Source of the DNA: Paraburkholderia tropica
GTDB lineage: Bacteria; Pseudomonadota; Gammaproteobacteria; Burkholderiales; Burkholderiaceae
Direction: 5' to 3'
NCBI RefSeq assembly: GCF_914484835.1
Contig: NZ_CAJZAR010000032.1
Location: 62,001-126,000 of the forward strand
DNA: 64,000 bases
Made by a program: the position numbers and the translations under genes. Every line of letters begins with the position of its first letter. The stretch's first letter is position 1. A model generated the notes under the pieces. The model saw nothing but the letters and a program-made list of their open reading frames with translations, did no database searches and was not told the origin of the DNA. Of the stretch, positions 17,730 to 26,343 are shown piece by piece.

Positions 17730-18899
17730 ATGAGTGACCAGTCGAGCGCGCCGGCAACCGCCGGTGTGCTGCCTTCGGGCTTCGCCGCGGCCAATGGAGC
17801 CAATCCCGCCGCGGACAACTTCGTGCAGGTTGTCGATGTCGTCAAGAAGTTCGGCGACACCACGGCCGTCAAGGGCGTCAACCTGTCGGTCAAAAAGGGC
17901 GAGCTGTTCGCGCTGCTCGGCAGCTCGGGCTGCGGCAAGTCCACCTTGCTGCGCATGCTCGCGGGTCTGGAAACCGTCACGTCGGGCAAGATCCTGATCG
18001 ACGGCGAAGACCTCGCCACGCTGCCGCCGTACCGCCGTCCGGTCAACATGATGTTCCAGTCGTATGCGCTTTTCCCGCATATGACGGTGGAATCGAATGT
18101 GGGCTTCGGGCTGCGCCAGGAAGGCGTCAAGAAGGGCGAGCTCAAGGATCGCGTGGACAACGTGCTCGAACTCGTGCAGATGACGCGCTTTGCCAAGCGC
18201 AAGCCGCATCAGCTGTCGGGCGGCCAGCAGCAGCGCGTCGCGCTCGCGCGCTCGCTCGTCAAGCGTCCCAAGCTGCTGCTGCTCGACGAGCCGATGTCGG
18301 CGCTCGACAAGCAGATTCGCCAGCGCACGCAGATCGAGCTCGTCAATATTCTCGACAAGGTCGGCGTCACCTGCATCATGGTCACGCACGACCAGGAAGA
18401 GGCGATGACGATGGCGGGCCGCCTCGCCGTGATGAGCGAAGGCGAGATCGTCCAGCTCGGCACGCCCAACGAGGTCTACGAGTTTCCGAACAGCCGCTTC
18501 TCGGCGGAGTTCATCGGTTCGACCAATCTGTTCGACGGCACCGTGGTCGAAGACGAGCCCGATCACGTCTACGTCCAGTCGGCGGATCTGCCCGTGCATC
18601 TCTACGTGAACCACGGCATCACCGGTCCGCTCGGCATGCCCGTGACGATCTCGGTGCGCCCGGAGCGCATCTCGCTCACGCGCAAGCCGCCCGAGGGCGT
18701 GTTCAACTGGGGCAAGGGCGTGGTGAAGAACATCGCGTACATGGGCGGCTACTCGCTCTATCACGTCAAGCTCGACTCGGGCAAGACGGTGATCGCGAAC
18801 ATGTCGAGCCTCGCGCTCTCCGAAATCGACTCGCCCACCTGGGAAGACGAAGTCTACGTGCGCTGGAGCGCCTCGGCCGGCGTGGTGCTGACCTCATGA
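17730..18899 (+). CDS. potG: Putrescine-type ABC importer ATPase
   Basis: A 389-residue importer ATPase. Walker A GSSGCGKST (about 68-76), Q-loop MMFQSYALFPHMT, signature LSGGQQQRVALARSLV, Walker B LLLLDEPMSALD, and the switch His in VTHDQEEAM. A C-terminal TOBE-type domain (about 290-389) is present, as in PotG/PotA. The first 35 residues are a non-conserved Ala/Gly-rich leader. Start ATG at 17730 with AGAGAG before it. It overlaps potH by four bases (ATGA). Confidence 0.93.
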   Translation: MSDQSSAPATAGVLPSGFAAANGANPAADNFVQVVDVVKKFGDTTAVKGVNLSVKKGELFALLGSSGCGKSTLLRMLAGLETVTSGKILIDGEDLATLPPYRRPVNMMFQSYALFPHMTVESNVGFGLRQEGVKKGELKDRVDNVLELVQMTRFAKRKPHQLSGGQQQRVALARSLVKRPKLLLLDEPMSALDKQIRQRTQIELVNILDKVGVTCIMVTHDQEEAMTMAGRLAVMSEGEIVQLGTPNEVYEFPNSRFSAEFIGSTNLFDGTVVEDEPDHVYVQSADLPVHLYVNHGITGPLGMPVTISVRPERISLTRKPPEGVFNWGKGVVKNIAYMGGYSLYHVKLDSGKTVIANMSSLALSEIDSPTWEDEVYVRWSASAGVVLTS

Positions 18900-19831
18900 G
18901 CGCGCCGACCTTCAAGGACGTCCTGCACTGGCCGGCGCGGCGCTTCAACCTGACGGGCCGCACCGCCGTCGTGGCGGGGCCGTTCTTCTGGCTGCTGCTG
19001 TTCTTCCTCGTGCCGTTCATCCTGGTGGTGAAGATCAGCTTCGCCGACCAGCAGCTCGGCATTCCGCCGTACACGGAACTCACCTCGTTCAGCGACGGCG
19101 TCTGGCACATCGCGCTCGACCTCTCGCACTACGCGTTTCTGTTCCAGGACAGCCTGTATTTCGCGACCTACGTGAATTCGGTGGTCGTGGCGGCGATCTC
19201 GACGCTGCTGTGTCTGCTGATCGGCTATCCGATGGCGTACTACATCGCGCGCTCGAATCCGGCCACGCGCAACATCCTCATGATGGCCGTGATGCTGCCG
19301 TTCTGGACGTCGTTCCTGATCCGCGTCTACGCGTGGATCGGCATCCTGAAGAACAACGGACTGCTGAACAATTTCCTGATGTCGGTCGGCATCATCCATT
19401 CGCCCATCGAGCTGTATCACACGAACACGGCGGTCTATATCGGCATGGTCTATTCGTACCTGCCGTTTCTCGTGATGCCGCTCTACGCGCACCTCGTGAA
19501 AATGGACCTTACGCTGCTCGAAGCCGCTTACGACCTCGGCGCGAAGCCGTGGCGCGCGTTCCTCGAAATCACGCTGCCGCTCTCGAAGAACGGCATCATC
19601 GCGGGCTGCCTGCTGGTGTTCATTCCGGCGGTCGGCGAGTACGTGATCCCGGAACTGCTCGGCGGCGCGAATACGCTGATGATCGGCCGCGTCATGTGGA
19701 ACGAGTTCTTCGATAACGCCGACTGGCCGATGGCTTCCGCCGTCACCTGCGCGATGGTCCTGCTGCTGCTCGTGCCGATGGCGCTGTTCCAGCACTTCCA
19801 GGCGAAGGAACTGGAGGGCCGCGGCAAATGA
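18896..19831 (+). CDS. potH: Putrescine-type ABC importer permease 1
   Basis: A 311-residue inner-membrane permease with six or so hydrophobic segments; the first is VVAGPFFWLLLFFLVPFILVV (about 22-42). The EAA loop that docks onto the ATPase is visible as LEAAYDLGAKPWRAFLEITLPLS. Start and stop overlap potG and potI by four bases each, so the three are translationally coupled. Confidence 0.93.
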   Translation: MSAPTFKDVLHWPARRFNLTGRTAVVAGPFFWLLLFFLVPFILVVKISFADQQLGIPPYTELTSFSDGVWHIALDLSHYAFLFQDSLYFATYVNSVVVAAISTLLCLLIGYPMAYYIARSNPATRNILMMAVMLPFWTSFLIRVYAWIGILKNNGLLNNFLMSVGIIHSPIELYHTNTAVYIGMVYSYLPFLVMPLYAHLVKMDLTLLEAAYDLGAKPWRAFLEITLPLSKNGIIAGCLLVFIPAVGEYVIPELLGGANTLMIGRVMWNEFFDNADWPMASAVTCAMVLLLLVPMALFQHFQAKELEGRGK

Positions 19832-20646
19832 AACCGAATCGCGTCCTGCAATTCATCGCGCTCGGCCTCGGCTTCGCGTTCCTCTATATTCCGATCGTCA
19901 GCCTGATCGTCTATTCGTTCAACGAGTCGCAACTCGTGACGGTGTGGACGCATTTCTCCACGCGCTGGTATCAGGCGCTCGCGACCGACGACGAACTCAT
20001 CAACGCCGCGTGGCTCTCGCTGCGCATCGCACTGATGACGGCGTTCGCCTCGGTGATCATCGGCACATGGGCGGGTTTCGTGCTCGCGCGCATGGGCCGG
20101 TTCCGCGGCTTCACGCTCTACACGGGCATGATCAACGCGCCGCTCGTGATCCCCGAAGTGATTCAGGGCATCTCGCTGCTGCTGCTGTTCGTTGAAATGG
20201 GCAAGCTGCTCGGCTGGCCCGCGGGCCGCGGCGTGTTCACGATCTGGATCGGCCACGTGATGCTCTGCATCTCGTACGTGGCGATCATCGTGCAGTCGCG
20301 TGTGCGCGAGCTGAATCCGTCGCTGGAAGAGGCCGCGCTCGATCTGGGCGCCACGCCGTTCAAGGTGTTCTTCCAGATCACGCTGCCGCTCATTTCGCAG
20401 GCGCTCGCGGCGGGCTGGCTGCTGTCGTTCACGCTGTCGATCGACGACCTCGTGCTCTCGGCGTTCCTCTCGGGCCCCGGCTCGACGACGCTGCCGCTCG
20501 TGGTGTTCTCGCGCGTGCGACTCGGCCTGAATCCCGAAATGAACGCGCTCGCGACGCTGTTCATCGCGGTCGTGACGGTGGGCGTGATCATCGGCAATTA
20601 CTTCATGCAGCGCGCCGAACGCCGGCGCACGGCGATGGCGGTCTGA
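19828..20646 (+). CDS. potI: Putrescine-type ABC importer permease 2
   Basis: A 272-residue inner-membrane permease, the PotI-like partner of potH. First membrane segment FIALGLGFAFLYIPIVSLIVYSF; EAA loop LEEAALDLGATPFKVFFQITLPL at about residues 168-190. Last gene of the unit, followed 40 bases later by a strong terminator. Confidence 0.93.
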   Translation: MKPNRVLQFIALGLGFAFLYIPIVSLIVYSFNESQLVTVWTHFSTRWYQALATDDELINAAWLSLRIALMTAFASVIIGTWAGFVLARMGRFRGFTLYTGMINAPLVIPEVIQGISLLLLFVEMGKLLGWPAGRGVFTIWIGHVMLCISYVAIIVQSRVRELNPSLEEAALDLGATPFKVFFQITLPLISQALAAGWLLSFTLSIDDLVLSAFLSGPGSTTLPLVVFSRVRLGLNPEMNALATLFIAVVTVGVIIGNYFMQRAERRRTAMAV

Positions 20647-20684
20647 GGCCTGGCGGCTTCGGCGGCGTCGCTGCATCGGACAAA

Positions 20685-20718
20685 ACGGCGCGTGGACTTT
20701 GGTCCACGCGCCGTTTTT
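20685..20718 (+). terminator. Strong terminator after potFGHI
   Basis: Perfect stem CGGCGCGTGGAC / GTCCACGCGCCG with a four-base loop, followed by TTTTTCTTTT. Confidence 0.95.
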
Positions 20719-20733
20719 CTTTTCGGGCGCGAA

Positions 20734-20785
20734 TTTAGCGCCGCGCGTTTAGCGCCGCGCGTTTAGAGCCGCGCGTTTAGAGCCG
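20734..20785. repeat. 14-bp tandem repeat overlapping the end of the chemoreceptor gene
   Basis: The unit TTTAGCGCCGCGCG occurs at 20734, 20748 and (with one change, GAG for GCG) 20762, plus 10 bases of a fourth copy at 20776-20785. The last, partial copy contains the stop codon of the chemoreceptor gene. Every copy carries a TAA on the minus strand, and because 14 is not a multiple of 3 the copies close all three frames. Confidence 0.9.
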
Positions 20786-22195
20786 ATACCCCATTCGAAA
20801 GCCGCCCCAATGCCGCCCGTTGACGAAGATCGGCGCCGACGCGTCCTTCATCATAGCGAACTGGCCGCCGCCCATGTCGCGCCGATACGTCTGCAGCAAG
20901 AACGGCTTGGTATGCGAGCCCGCCGCGATTCCCGTGCGGTCGTTGAAGATGCGCCGGTTGCGGCAGTTCGCGGCGTTCCACACCGGATCGGCGCCTTGCG
21001 GATGCGAGAACCTGCGGTTGTGCGTCGGAATGTAGCCGAGCGGATCGATGGCCGCGCAGAACGCCACGCGCTCGTCGAGCTGCAACAACGGCTCCAGAAT
21101 CGGCGGCAGCACGCGGTCCGTGAAGGCGGTGAAACGCGTCATGTGCTGCAGCGGCTGCGTGTTCGGCACGGGCGCGTGGCGGCGGTCGAACAGATCGGCC
21201 TCGCTGATCTCGCCGCGCGCGACGGCCGCTTCGAACAGCTTGCCGACCTGCGCCGCCGCGCGCTGCACGGAGTCGATGAAACGCGTGTCCTCGGTTTCCA
21301 CGCCGGTCGCGGCCGAGAGTTCGATCAGCGTTTCCGAGACTGACAGCAGCTTGCCGAGCTGATCCTTGGCCTGCGCGAAATTGCGGCTCGAATCCTCGAC
21401 GCCGTTCGCCATTTCGCTGACCTGCGACTCCAGACCGTCGCATTTCGCCTCGATTTCGCCGGTCAGCTGGGCGATCTGCCCGGCGTGGGCGTCGAGCTGG
21501 GTGATCGCGTCGCCAGTGCTGTGCACGGCCTCGCCGATCGCGCGCGTGCCTTCGCGCACGCGATGCGCACGCTCGGTATTGGTCGCGCCCTCGACGATCA
21601 GGCGCTCGGTCTGCTGCGTGAGTTTCGCGAGCGTCTGCTCGATCTGGCCCGTGGCCTGCGCGGTCTTGGCGGACAGGTTCTTCACCTCGGCGGCGACCAC
21701 CGCGAAGCTCTTGCCGGTCTCGCCCGCGCGTGCGGCCTCGATGGCGGCGTTCAGCGCGAGCAGTTGGGTCTGGCGCGCGATCAGCGAAATTTCCTCGGAG
21801 ACCCGCGAGACGTGTTCGAGCGCCGCCTTGAGCGCGCCGATCTGGCTCTCGATGACGGTCACGCCTTCGACCAGCCCGTGAATGTCGCCGAGCGACGCCT
21901 CGATGGTCTGCTGCGAGGCCTGCACGGTGGCGGCGGTGCCCGCGCTGACTTCGCGCATGGCGCGCGCGGCGGCGGCGATCTGGTGGTTCCCGGCGAGCGT
22001 GTGCGCGGCCGACTCGCGCAGCGCGTGGCAGACGCCGGCCTGATGCTCGACGCGGGCGGCCACGGCCTCGACGTTGCCGGACACGTCGCAGATTTCAATG
22101 CCGAGCCGGCCCGCGTGCGCGGCGATATCGCCGACGATCGAAGCCGATTTGCCGGCGCGGCGGCGGCCGCGCCAGGTCATGCGCAAAACTGTCAT
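20777..22195 (-). CDS. Soluble methyl-accepting chemotaxis-type receptor
   Basis: A 472-residue protein without a membrane segment. The centre is a coiled-coil MCP signalling domain (about 100-330), with the highly conserved hairpin tip visible as EEISLIARQTQLLALNAAIEAARAGETGKSFAVVAAEVKNLS. The remaining C-terminal 130 residues form a separate globular domain (DERVAFCAAIDPLGYIPTHN..., FNDRTG, QTYRRDMGGG, GRHWGGFRMGYRL), likely a Cache/PAS-like sensor module placed after the signalling domain rather than before it. The start ATG has AAGGAG nine bases upstream. The stimulus is unknown; no che genes are nearby, so it must use a shared chemotaxis system. Confidence 0.9.
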   Translation of the reverse strand: MTVLRMTWRGRRRAGKSASIVGDIAAHAGRLGIEICDVSGNVEAVAARVEHQAGVCHALRESAAHTLAGNHQIAAAARAMREVSAGTAATVQASQQTIEASLGDIHGLVEGVTVIESQIGALKAALEHVSRVSEEISLIARQTQLLALNAAIEAARAGETGKSFAVVAAEVKNLSAKTAQATGQIEQTLAKLTQQTERLIVEGATNTERAHRVREGTRAIGEAVHSTGDAITQLDAHAGQIAQLTGEIEAKCDGLESQVSEMANGVEDSSRNFAQAKDQLGKLLSVSETLIELSAATGVETEDTRFIDSVQRAAAQVGKLFEAAVARGEISEADLFDRRHAPVPNTQPLQHMTRFTAFTDRVLPPILEPLLQLDERVAFCAAIDPLGYIPTHNRRFSHPQGADPVWNAANCRNRRIFNDRTGIAAGSHTKPFLLQTYRRDMGGGQFAMMKDASAPIFVNGRHWGGFRMGYRL

Positions 22196-22422
22196 CGGAG
22201 GTCTCCTTGCTCTACGTATTCGCTGCGGCGATGCGTGTCGCGCCCGGTCGTCGCGCGCTGCATGCAGAATGCGCGCGCGATCGCCGGGATTTCAACTTGT
22301 TTACGGCAGCGCGGGCGCCGACTTGAGGGGGCGTCCGGGGTCGCTTTCGCGTGCCGACACCCCAGGGCGCTATGATCGGGGCTTGCGGATCGCGATGGGC
22401 GCGCTCCGCGGTGGGAAGATTG

Positions 22423-22560
22423 ATGATCGAAGCGATATTTGGGGACGGCGCGTCCATAGTGTCCGGCGCGTTCTGGCAGCAATTGATTCAGTTCTGGGAG
22501 CTGATCGTGATGGTGTGCCGTTTTCTCTGGGACCTGCTCAAGCTGTTAAGCGGGGCCTGA
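22423..22560 (+). CDS. Small Trp-rich hydrophobic peptide
   Basis: A 45-residue reading frame: a short polar start, then a single amphipathic/hydrophobic helix rich in Trp and Phe (AFWQQLIQFWELIVMVCRFL, continuing to WDLLKLLSGA). The ATG at 22423 has GGGAAG five bases upstream. A TATGAT -10-like hexamer at 22371-22376 could be its promoter. Size and composition resemble small inner-membrane proteins or type I toxin-like peptides; no function is known. The frame is open from 22351, but that longer form has no ribosome-binding site. It is real only if conserved in relatives. Confidence 0.5.
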   Translation: MIEAIFGDGASIVSGAFWQQLIQFWELIVMVCRFLWDLLKLLSGA

Positions 22561-22623
22561 AGAGGCGGCGCGCCGCGCGAGACACGGCACACCCGAGCAC
22601 ATAACACACGACGAGGGGCGACC

Positions 22624-23394
22624 ATGACCGACGATTCCACCCGGCGTTTCACCGACCGGGTCGCGGACTACGTGAAGTACCGGCCGGGCTATCCGCGCGA
22701 AGTGGCGACGTTCGCGCACGTCGAATGCGGCGTCGCGCCCGGCGCGACCGTGGCCGACATCGGCGCGGGCACGGGTTTGTCGTCGAAACTCTTTCTCGAC
22801 GCGGGCCATCCGGTCGTGTCAGTCGAGCCGAACGCGGCGATGCGCGCGGCCGCCGACGCGTTTCTCGCGCCGTATGCGCGCTATCGCAGCGTGGCGGGCA
22901 CGGCGGAAGCCAGCACGCTCGACGACGCGAGCGTCGATCTCGCGATTACCGCGCAGGCGTTCCACTGGTTCGACAAGGCGGCTGCCCGGCGCGAATTCGC
23001 GCGCATTCTGAAACCGCGCGGCAAGATCCTGCTGTTCTGGAACAGCCGTTTGCTCAAGGGCTCGGCGTTTCTCGAAGGCTACGAGGCTTTGCTGCGCGAG
23101 TTCAGCGCCGATTACGCGAACGTGGCGGAAAGCTATCCGTCCGACGACGCCATGGCCGACTGGTTCGGCGACGGCTTCGAGCAGAAGACTGTGTTTCCGA
23201 ACGCGCAGCGGCTCGATTTCGACGGCCTGCAAGGGCGGCTGATGTCGTCGTCGTATGCGCCGAAGGCGGACGACGCGCGTCACGGACCGATGCTCGCGGC
23301 GCTACGCACGCTGTTCGACGCCACACAGCAGGACGGGAGCGTGAACTTCGCGTACGAAACGCGCGTTTATGCGGGCAAGCCGGTGCGCGCGTGA
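22624..23394 (+). CDS. Class I SAM-dependent methyltransferase
   Basis: A 256-residue cytosolic methyltransferase. The SAM-binding motif I is VADIGAGTGLSSKLFL (about 40-55), motif II VVSVEPNAAMR, and the motif IV region VDLAITAQAFHWFDKAAARREFARILKPRGKILLFWN, which is typical of the Methyltransf_11 group. The opening TRRFTDRVADYVKYRPGYP matches a widespread subfamily. Substrate unknown. Start ATG at 22624 follows GAGGGG. Convergent with the monooxygenase gene. Confidence 0.9.
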   Translation: MTDDSTRRFTDRVADYVKYRPGYPREVATFAHVECGVAPGATVADIGAGTGLSSKLFLDAGHPVVSVEPNAAMRAAADAFLAPYARYRSVAGTAEASTLDDASVDLAITAQAFHWFDKAAARREFARILKPRGKILLFWNSRLLKGSAFLEGYEALLREFSADYANVAESYPSDDAMADWFGDGFEQKTVFPNAQRLDFDGLQGRLMSSSYAPKADDARHGPMLAALRTLFDATQQDGSVNFAYETRVYAGKPVRA

Positions 23395-23427
23395 TACCGA
23401 TCGTTCGGCATCCGAACGGTTTGTATC
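23393..23427. terminator. Candidate bidirectional terminator between convergent genes
   Basis: A dyad with core CGTTCGG-CAT-CCGAACG (23402-23418) and outer GATAC / GTATC. It fills the 34-base gap between two converging stops. No long T run, so efficiency is uncertain. Confidence 0.5.
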
Positions 23428-23428
23428 G

Positions 23429-24919
23429 TCAACGCCCGAATTCGTAGTCGCTTTCGCGCACGCGGCGCGTCTGGTGACGAAACGCGAACGTGAAGCCCGG
23501 CCACAGCGACGTGACCTTGCCGCTTCGCGTCTGATAGTAGCTGTGGCAGCCCGAGGTCCAGACCGTGTGCGCGAGCTGCGCCTGTAGCTTCGCGTTGAAC
23601 GCGCGCTGCACGTCGGCGCGCACGCTCATCGTGCGCGCGCGGCGGCGCTGCAACGTGCGGATGCAATCGGCGATATAGCGGATCTGCGACTCGATCATAT
23701 AGATCATCGAGTTGTGGCCGAGGGCCGTGTTCGGTCCGATCACGATGAAGAAGTTCGGAAAGCCCGCCACGCTCGCGCCCAGGTACGCCTCGGGGCCGTC
23801 GCGCCGCCAGGCTTCGCCGAGGTCTGCGCCGTTGAGGCCGGTCACGCGAAACGGCGCATCCACGTCGTTGACCTGAAAACCCGTGCCGCAGACGATCGCA
23901 TCGACCGCGTGATGCACGCCATCCTCTGTCACGACGCCATCGGCGACCACCTCGCGGATCGACTCCGTCACGAGCGCCACGTTCGGCTGCGTAAGCGCGG
24001 GCAGGTAGTCGCTCGACAGCAGCACGCGCTTGCAGCCGAGCATGTAATCGGGCGCGAGCTTCGCGCGCAGCGCCGTGTCCTTGACCTTGTGCGCGAGATA
24101 GCTGCGCGCGAATTTCATCGGCGCATTCAGCAAGCGCAGATCGACGATAAAGCCGAGCGCGCGCGATTCGAGCTGACAATAAATGGCCGCGCGTGCGAGA
24201 CGCTGCGCGAGCGGCACGTGGCGATAGATCCAGCGTTTGCGCGCGCTGATCGCGCGGTCGCGGCGCGGCATGATCCACGGCGGCGTGCGCTGGAACACCG
24301 TGAGCTGCGCGACGCGCGGCTGGATGCGCGGCACGAACTGGATCGCGCTCGCGCCCGTGCCGATCACGGCCACGCGCTTGCCGTCGAGCGCGTAGTCGTG
24401 ATCCCAGCGCGCCGAATGAAACAGCTTGCCTTCGAAGCGGTCGAGCCCGTCGATGGCGGGCAGGGCGGGACGCGAGAGCGGCCCGTTGGCGGCGATCAGC
24501 AGATCGGCTTCCACGGTGTCGGTGGCGCCGTCGCGCTCGATGTCGATCAGCCAGACGGCGCGCGACGCATCGAAGCGCGCGGCACTCACGCGCGAGCGAT
24601 AGACAACGAAGCGCTCGACATCGTATTTGCGCGCGCAGCGTTCGAGATAGTCGAGAATCTCGCGTTGCGGCGCGTAGGTGCGCGTCCAGTCGGGATTCGG
24701 CTCAAACGAAAATGAGTAGAGGTGCGAAGGAACATCGCAGGCGGCGCCCGGATAGGCGTTATCGCGCCAGGTGCCGCCGAGGCTCGCGGCGGCTTCGTAG
24801 ATCGTGAACGACTCGATGCCCATGCGCCGCAGACGGATCGCCATGCCGATACCGGCAAAGCCGCTGCCGACGATGACGATGCGCGGTGCGCTGGGGAAAG
24901 ATCCCGCGTGTGTGGCCAT
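23429..24919 (-). CDS. Flavin-containing monooxygenase, Baeyer-Villiger type
   Basis: A 496-residue FAD/NADPH enzyme. N-terminal FAD motif IVIVGSGFAGIGMAIRL (about 14-30), a second Rossmann motif VIGTGASAIQFV (about 185), and between them the Baeyer-Villiger fingerprint FEGKLFHSARWDHD (F-x-G-x3-H-x3-W). The GTWRDNAYPGAACDVPSHLYSFSF segment is also typical of class B monooxygenases that oxidise ketones. The ATG at 24919 (MATHAG) is preferred over the longer open frame because it puts the FAD motif near the N-terminus. Substrate cannot be named. Confidence 0.92.
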   Translation of the reverse strand: MATHAGSFPSAPRIVIVGSGFAGIGMAIRLRRMGIESFTIYEAAASLGGTWRDNAYPGAACDVPSHLYSFSFEPNPDWTRTYAPQREILDYLERCARKYDVERFVVYRSRVSAARFDASRAVWLIDIERDGATDTVEADLLIAANGPLSRPALPAIDGLDRFEGKLFHSARWDHDYALDGKRVAVIGTGASAIQFVPRIQPRVAQLTVFQRTPPWIMPRRDRAISARKRWIYRHVPLAQRLARAAIYCQLESRALGFIVDLRLLNAPMKFARSYLAHKVKDTALRAKLAPDYMLGCKRVLLSSDYLPALTQPNVALVTESIREVVADGVVTEDGVHHAVDAIVCGTGFQVNDVDAPFRVTGLNGADLGEAWRRDGPEAYLGASVAGFPNFFIVIGPNTALGHNSMIYMIESQIRYIADCIRTLQRRRARTMSVRADVQRAFNAKLQAQLAHTVWTSGCHSYYQTRSGKVTSLWPGFTFAFRHQTRRVRESDYEFGR

Positions 24920-24977
24920 GGTCGTGTGCTTCTTCAAAGCGGGAGTGGACGCCCGAAAATGAAATTCCGCAGCGATG

Positions 24978-25004
24978 CAAAACGGGCTCCGCAAGGGAGC
25001 CCGT
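24978..25004 (-). terminator. Terminator after the TPR protein gene
   Basis: Reading leftward, ACGGGCTCC / GGAGCCCGT with a five-base loop is followed by TTTTGC. It ends the transcript from the 25042-26247 gene. Confidence 0.88.
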
Positions 25005-25041
25005 ATTCAACACCGGCGGTGAATGCGCGACGGCTGGGCGC

Positions 25042-26247
25042 CTAGCTGTTCCAGTCGTCGGAGCCGCCGCTGTCGTTGCTGCCCATGTCGACGCCGCCGC
25101 CCGAGCCGTCGTCCCAGTCGTTCGAGCCCTGACCGAAGTCGAGACCGCCACCGTTGCCGCCGTCGCGCGGCACGCGGCGGCCGTCGTCGTCGACGATCAC
25201 ATCGCGCTCGACCACGCGGTCGCGGCCGTGGCTGAGCGCCTCGCCGAGCAGCACGCCCGTGAGCAGCCCGCCCATGCCGCCCATTCCGCCGCCGCCTTGC
25301 TGCACGATGACTTGCGGTTGCTGCTGCGGCGGATATTGCGGCGGATATTGCGGCGGATATTGCGGATTGTGACCGAAGGCGGCGTCGGCTTCACGCGCAT
25401 ACGCCGAACCGCTGCCGCCATACGCGGGCGCTTGCGCCGCAGCCTGGGCGTTCGGATCGGCACGGCCTTCGGCGCGCGCCTTGAGGCTTTCGAACTGGCG
25501 TTCCAGATCTTCGATCTCGTAGGGCGCGACAGGATTCGTGCTGCCCGAGAGCCGTTCGACCACGCCGCGCAGCTGCGTCTCGAACGCTTCGAGATCCTTC
25601 TCCAGCACCTCGTGACCGGCGACCGTCGAGAGCCTCACGTCGAGCTTGAGCGAGCGCACGCCGTTGAGCAGGTCGGTGGCGCGCTTGAGCTGATCGCGGC
25701 GGTCGTCGCCGGCCTTGGCGTCGTCGTTCGATTTCGCGCGGCGCAGCGTCCAGCGCAGCACGAGCGCAATGCCGATCACCACGATCGCGATGCCGATCCA
25801 CATGCCGATGCCGGGACCATGCTTGACCGGCGCGGCAGCGGCCATGGCGGCGGCGGGCGCGACGGACTGCGATTGCTGGGCGAACGGATTATTCGCGCGG
25901 TTGGTGGTGACGGCGCCCGCGCGCGAAGCGTCGGAGCGAATCTTCGCTTCGACCTGCGCAAAGCGCTGCGGCTGCGTGAAGCGAACCTGCGGGTCGAGCT
26001 GTTTAGCCTGCTGGACCTGCGTGAGCGCGTCGGCGTATCGGCCTTCGCGGTTGAGCACCTGCGCGTACAGATAGTGCGCGCGGGCATTGTCGGGATGTGC
26101 CTGCAGAACCTCGGTGAGACCCGCGTCGGCGCGTTGCCAGTCGCCTTGCGACATCGCGGATTCGATCTGCTGGACGCTCGGCACGGCGAACGCCAGGCCG
26201 CTCACGAGCGCAAGCGAAGCGAAAACAGCGACAAAAAACTTTTTCAT
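25042..26247 (-). CDS. Exported TPR protein with one membrane segment
   Basis: A 401-residue protein. Signal peptide MKKFFVAVFASLALVSGLAFA, then one or two tetratricopeptide repeats (GDWQRADAGLTEVLQAHPDNARAHYLYAQVLNREGRYADALTQVQQAKQLDP in substance, about 35-90), a single transmembrane helix near 150 (GMWIGIAIVVIGIALVL), a helical cytosolic or periplasmic part, a Pro/Gln/Tyr repeat (four YPPQ units, about 295-310), a glycine-rich hydrophobic patch GGGMGGMGGLLTGVLLGEAL and a Gly/Ser/Asp-rich tail. The domain order suggests an envelope scaffold. It lies just downstream of the PspA-like gene on the same strand, so a joint envelope-stress role is plausible but inferred. Confidence 0.82.
   Translation of the reverse strand: MKKFFVAVFASLALVSGLAFAVPSVQQIESAMSQGDWQRADAGLTEVLQAHPDNARAHYLYAQVLNREGRYADALTQVQQAKQLDPQVRFTQPQRFAQVEAKIRSDASRAGAVTTNRANNPFAQQSQSVAPAAAMAAAAPVKHGPGIGMWIGIAIVVIGIALVLRWTLRRAKSNDDAKAGDDRRDQLKRATDLLNGVRSLKLDVRLSTVAGHEVLEKDLEAFETQLRGVVERLSGSTNPVAPYEIEDLERQFESLKARAEGRADPNAQAAAQAPAYGGSGSAYAREADAAFGHNPQYPPQYPPQYPPQQQPQVIVQQGGGGMGGMGGLLTGVLLGEALSHGRDRVVERDVIVDDDGRRVPRDGGNGGGLDFGQGSNDWDDGSGGGVDMGSNDSGGSDDWNS
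25326..25365. repeat. 12-bp coding tandem repeat (YPPQ units)
   Basis: GCGGCGGATATT occurs three times exactly (25326, 25338, 25350) plus the first four bases of a fourth. It encodes the PQYPPQYPPQYPPQ stretch of the TPR protein, read on the minus strand. Being a multiple of three it can vary in copy number without breaking the frame. Confidence 0.9.
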
Positions 26248-26294
26248 GTTGCAGGCCGGGCGGCTTGTCGCCCGTCTCCATAACAGTGTTACGT

Positions 26295-26327
26295 GGATGC
26301 GGCGCGCGAAGACCGCCGCGCCGCATC
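26295..26327 (-). terminator. GC-rich hairpin after the pspA-like gene
   Basis: GGATGCGGCGCG and CGCGCCGCATCC are inverted arms around a nine-base loop, between the PspA-like and TPR genes. No T run follows, so this may be an mRNA-stabilising or partial-termination hairpin rather than a full terminator. Confidence 0.5.
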
Positions 26328-26343
26328 CGTCACGCGCGGCGCG

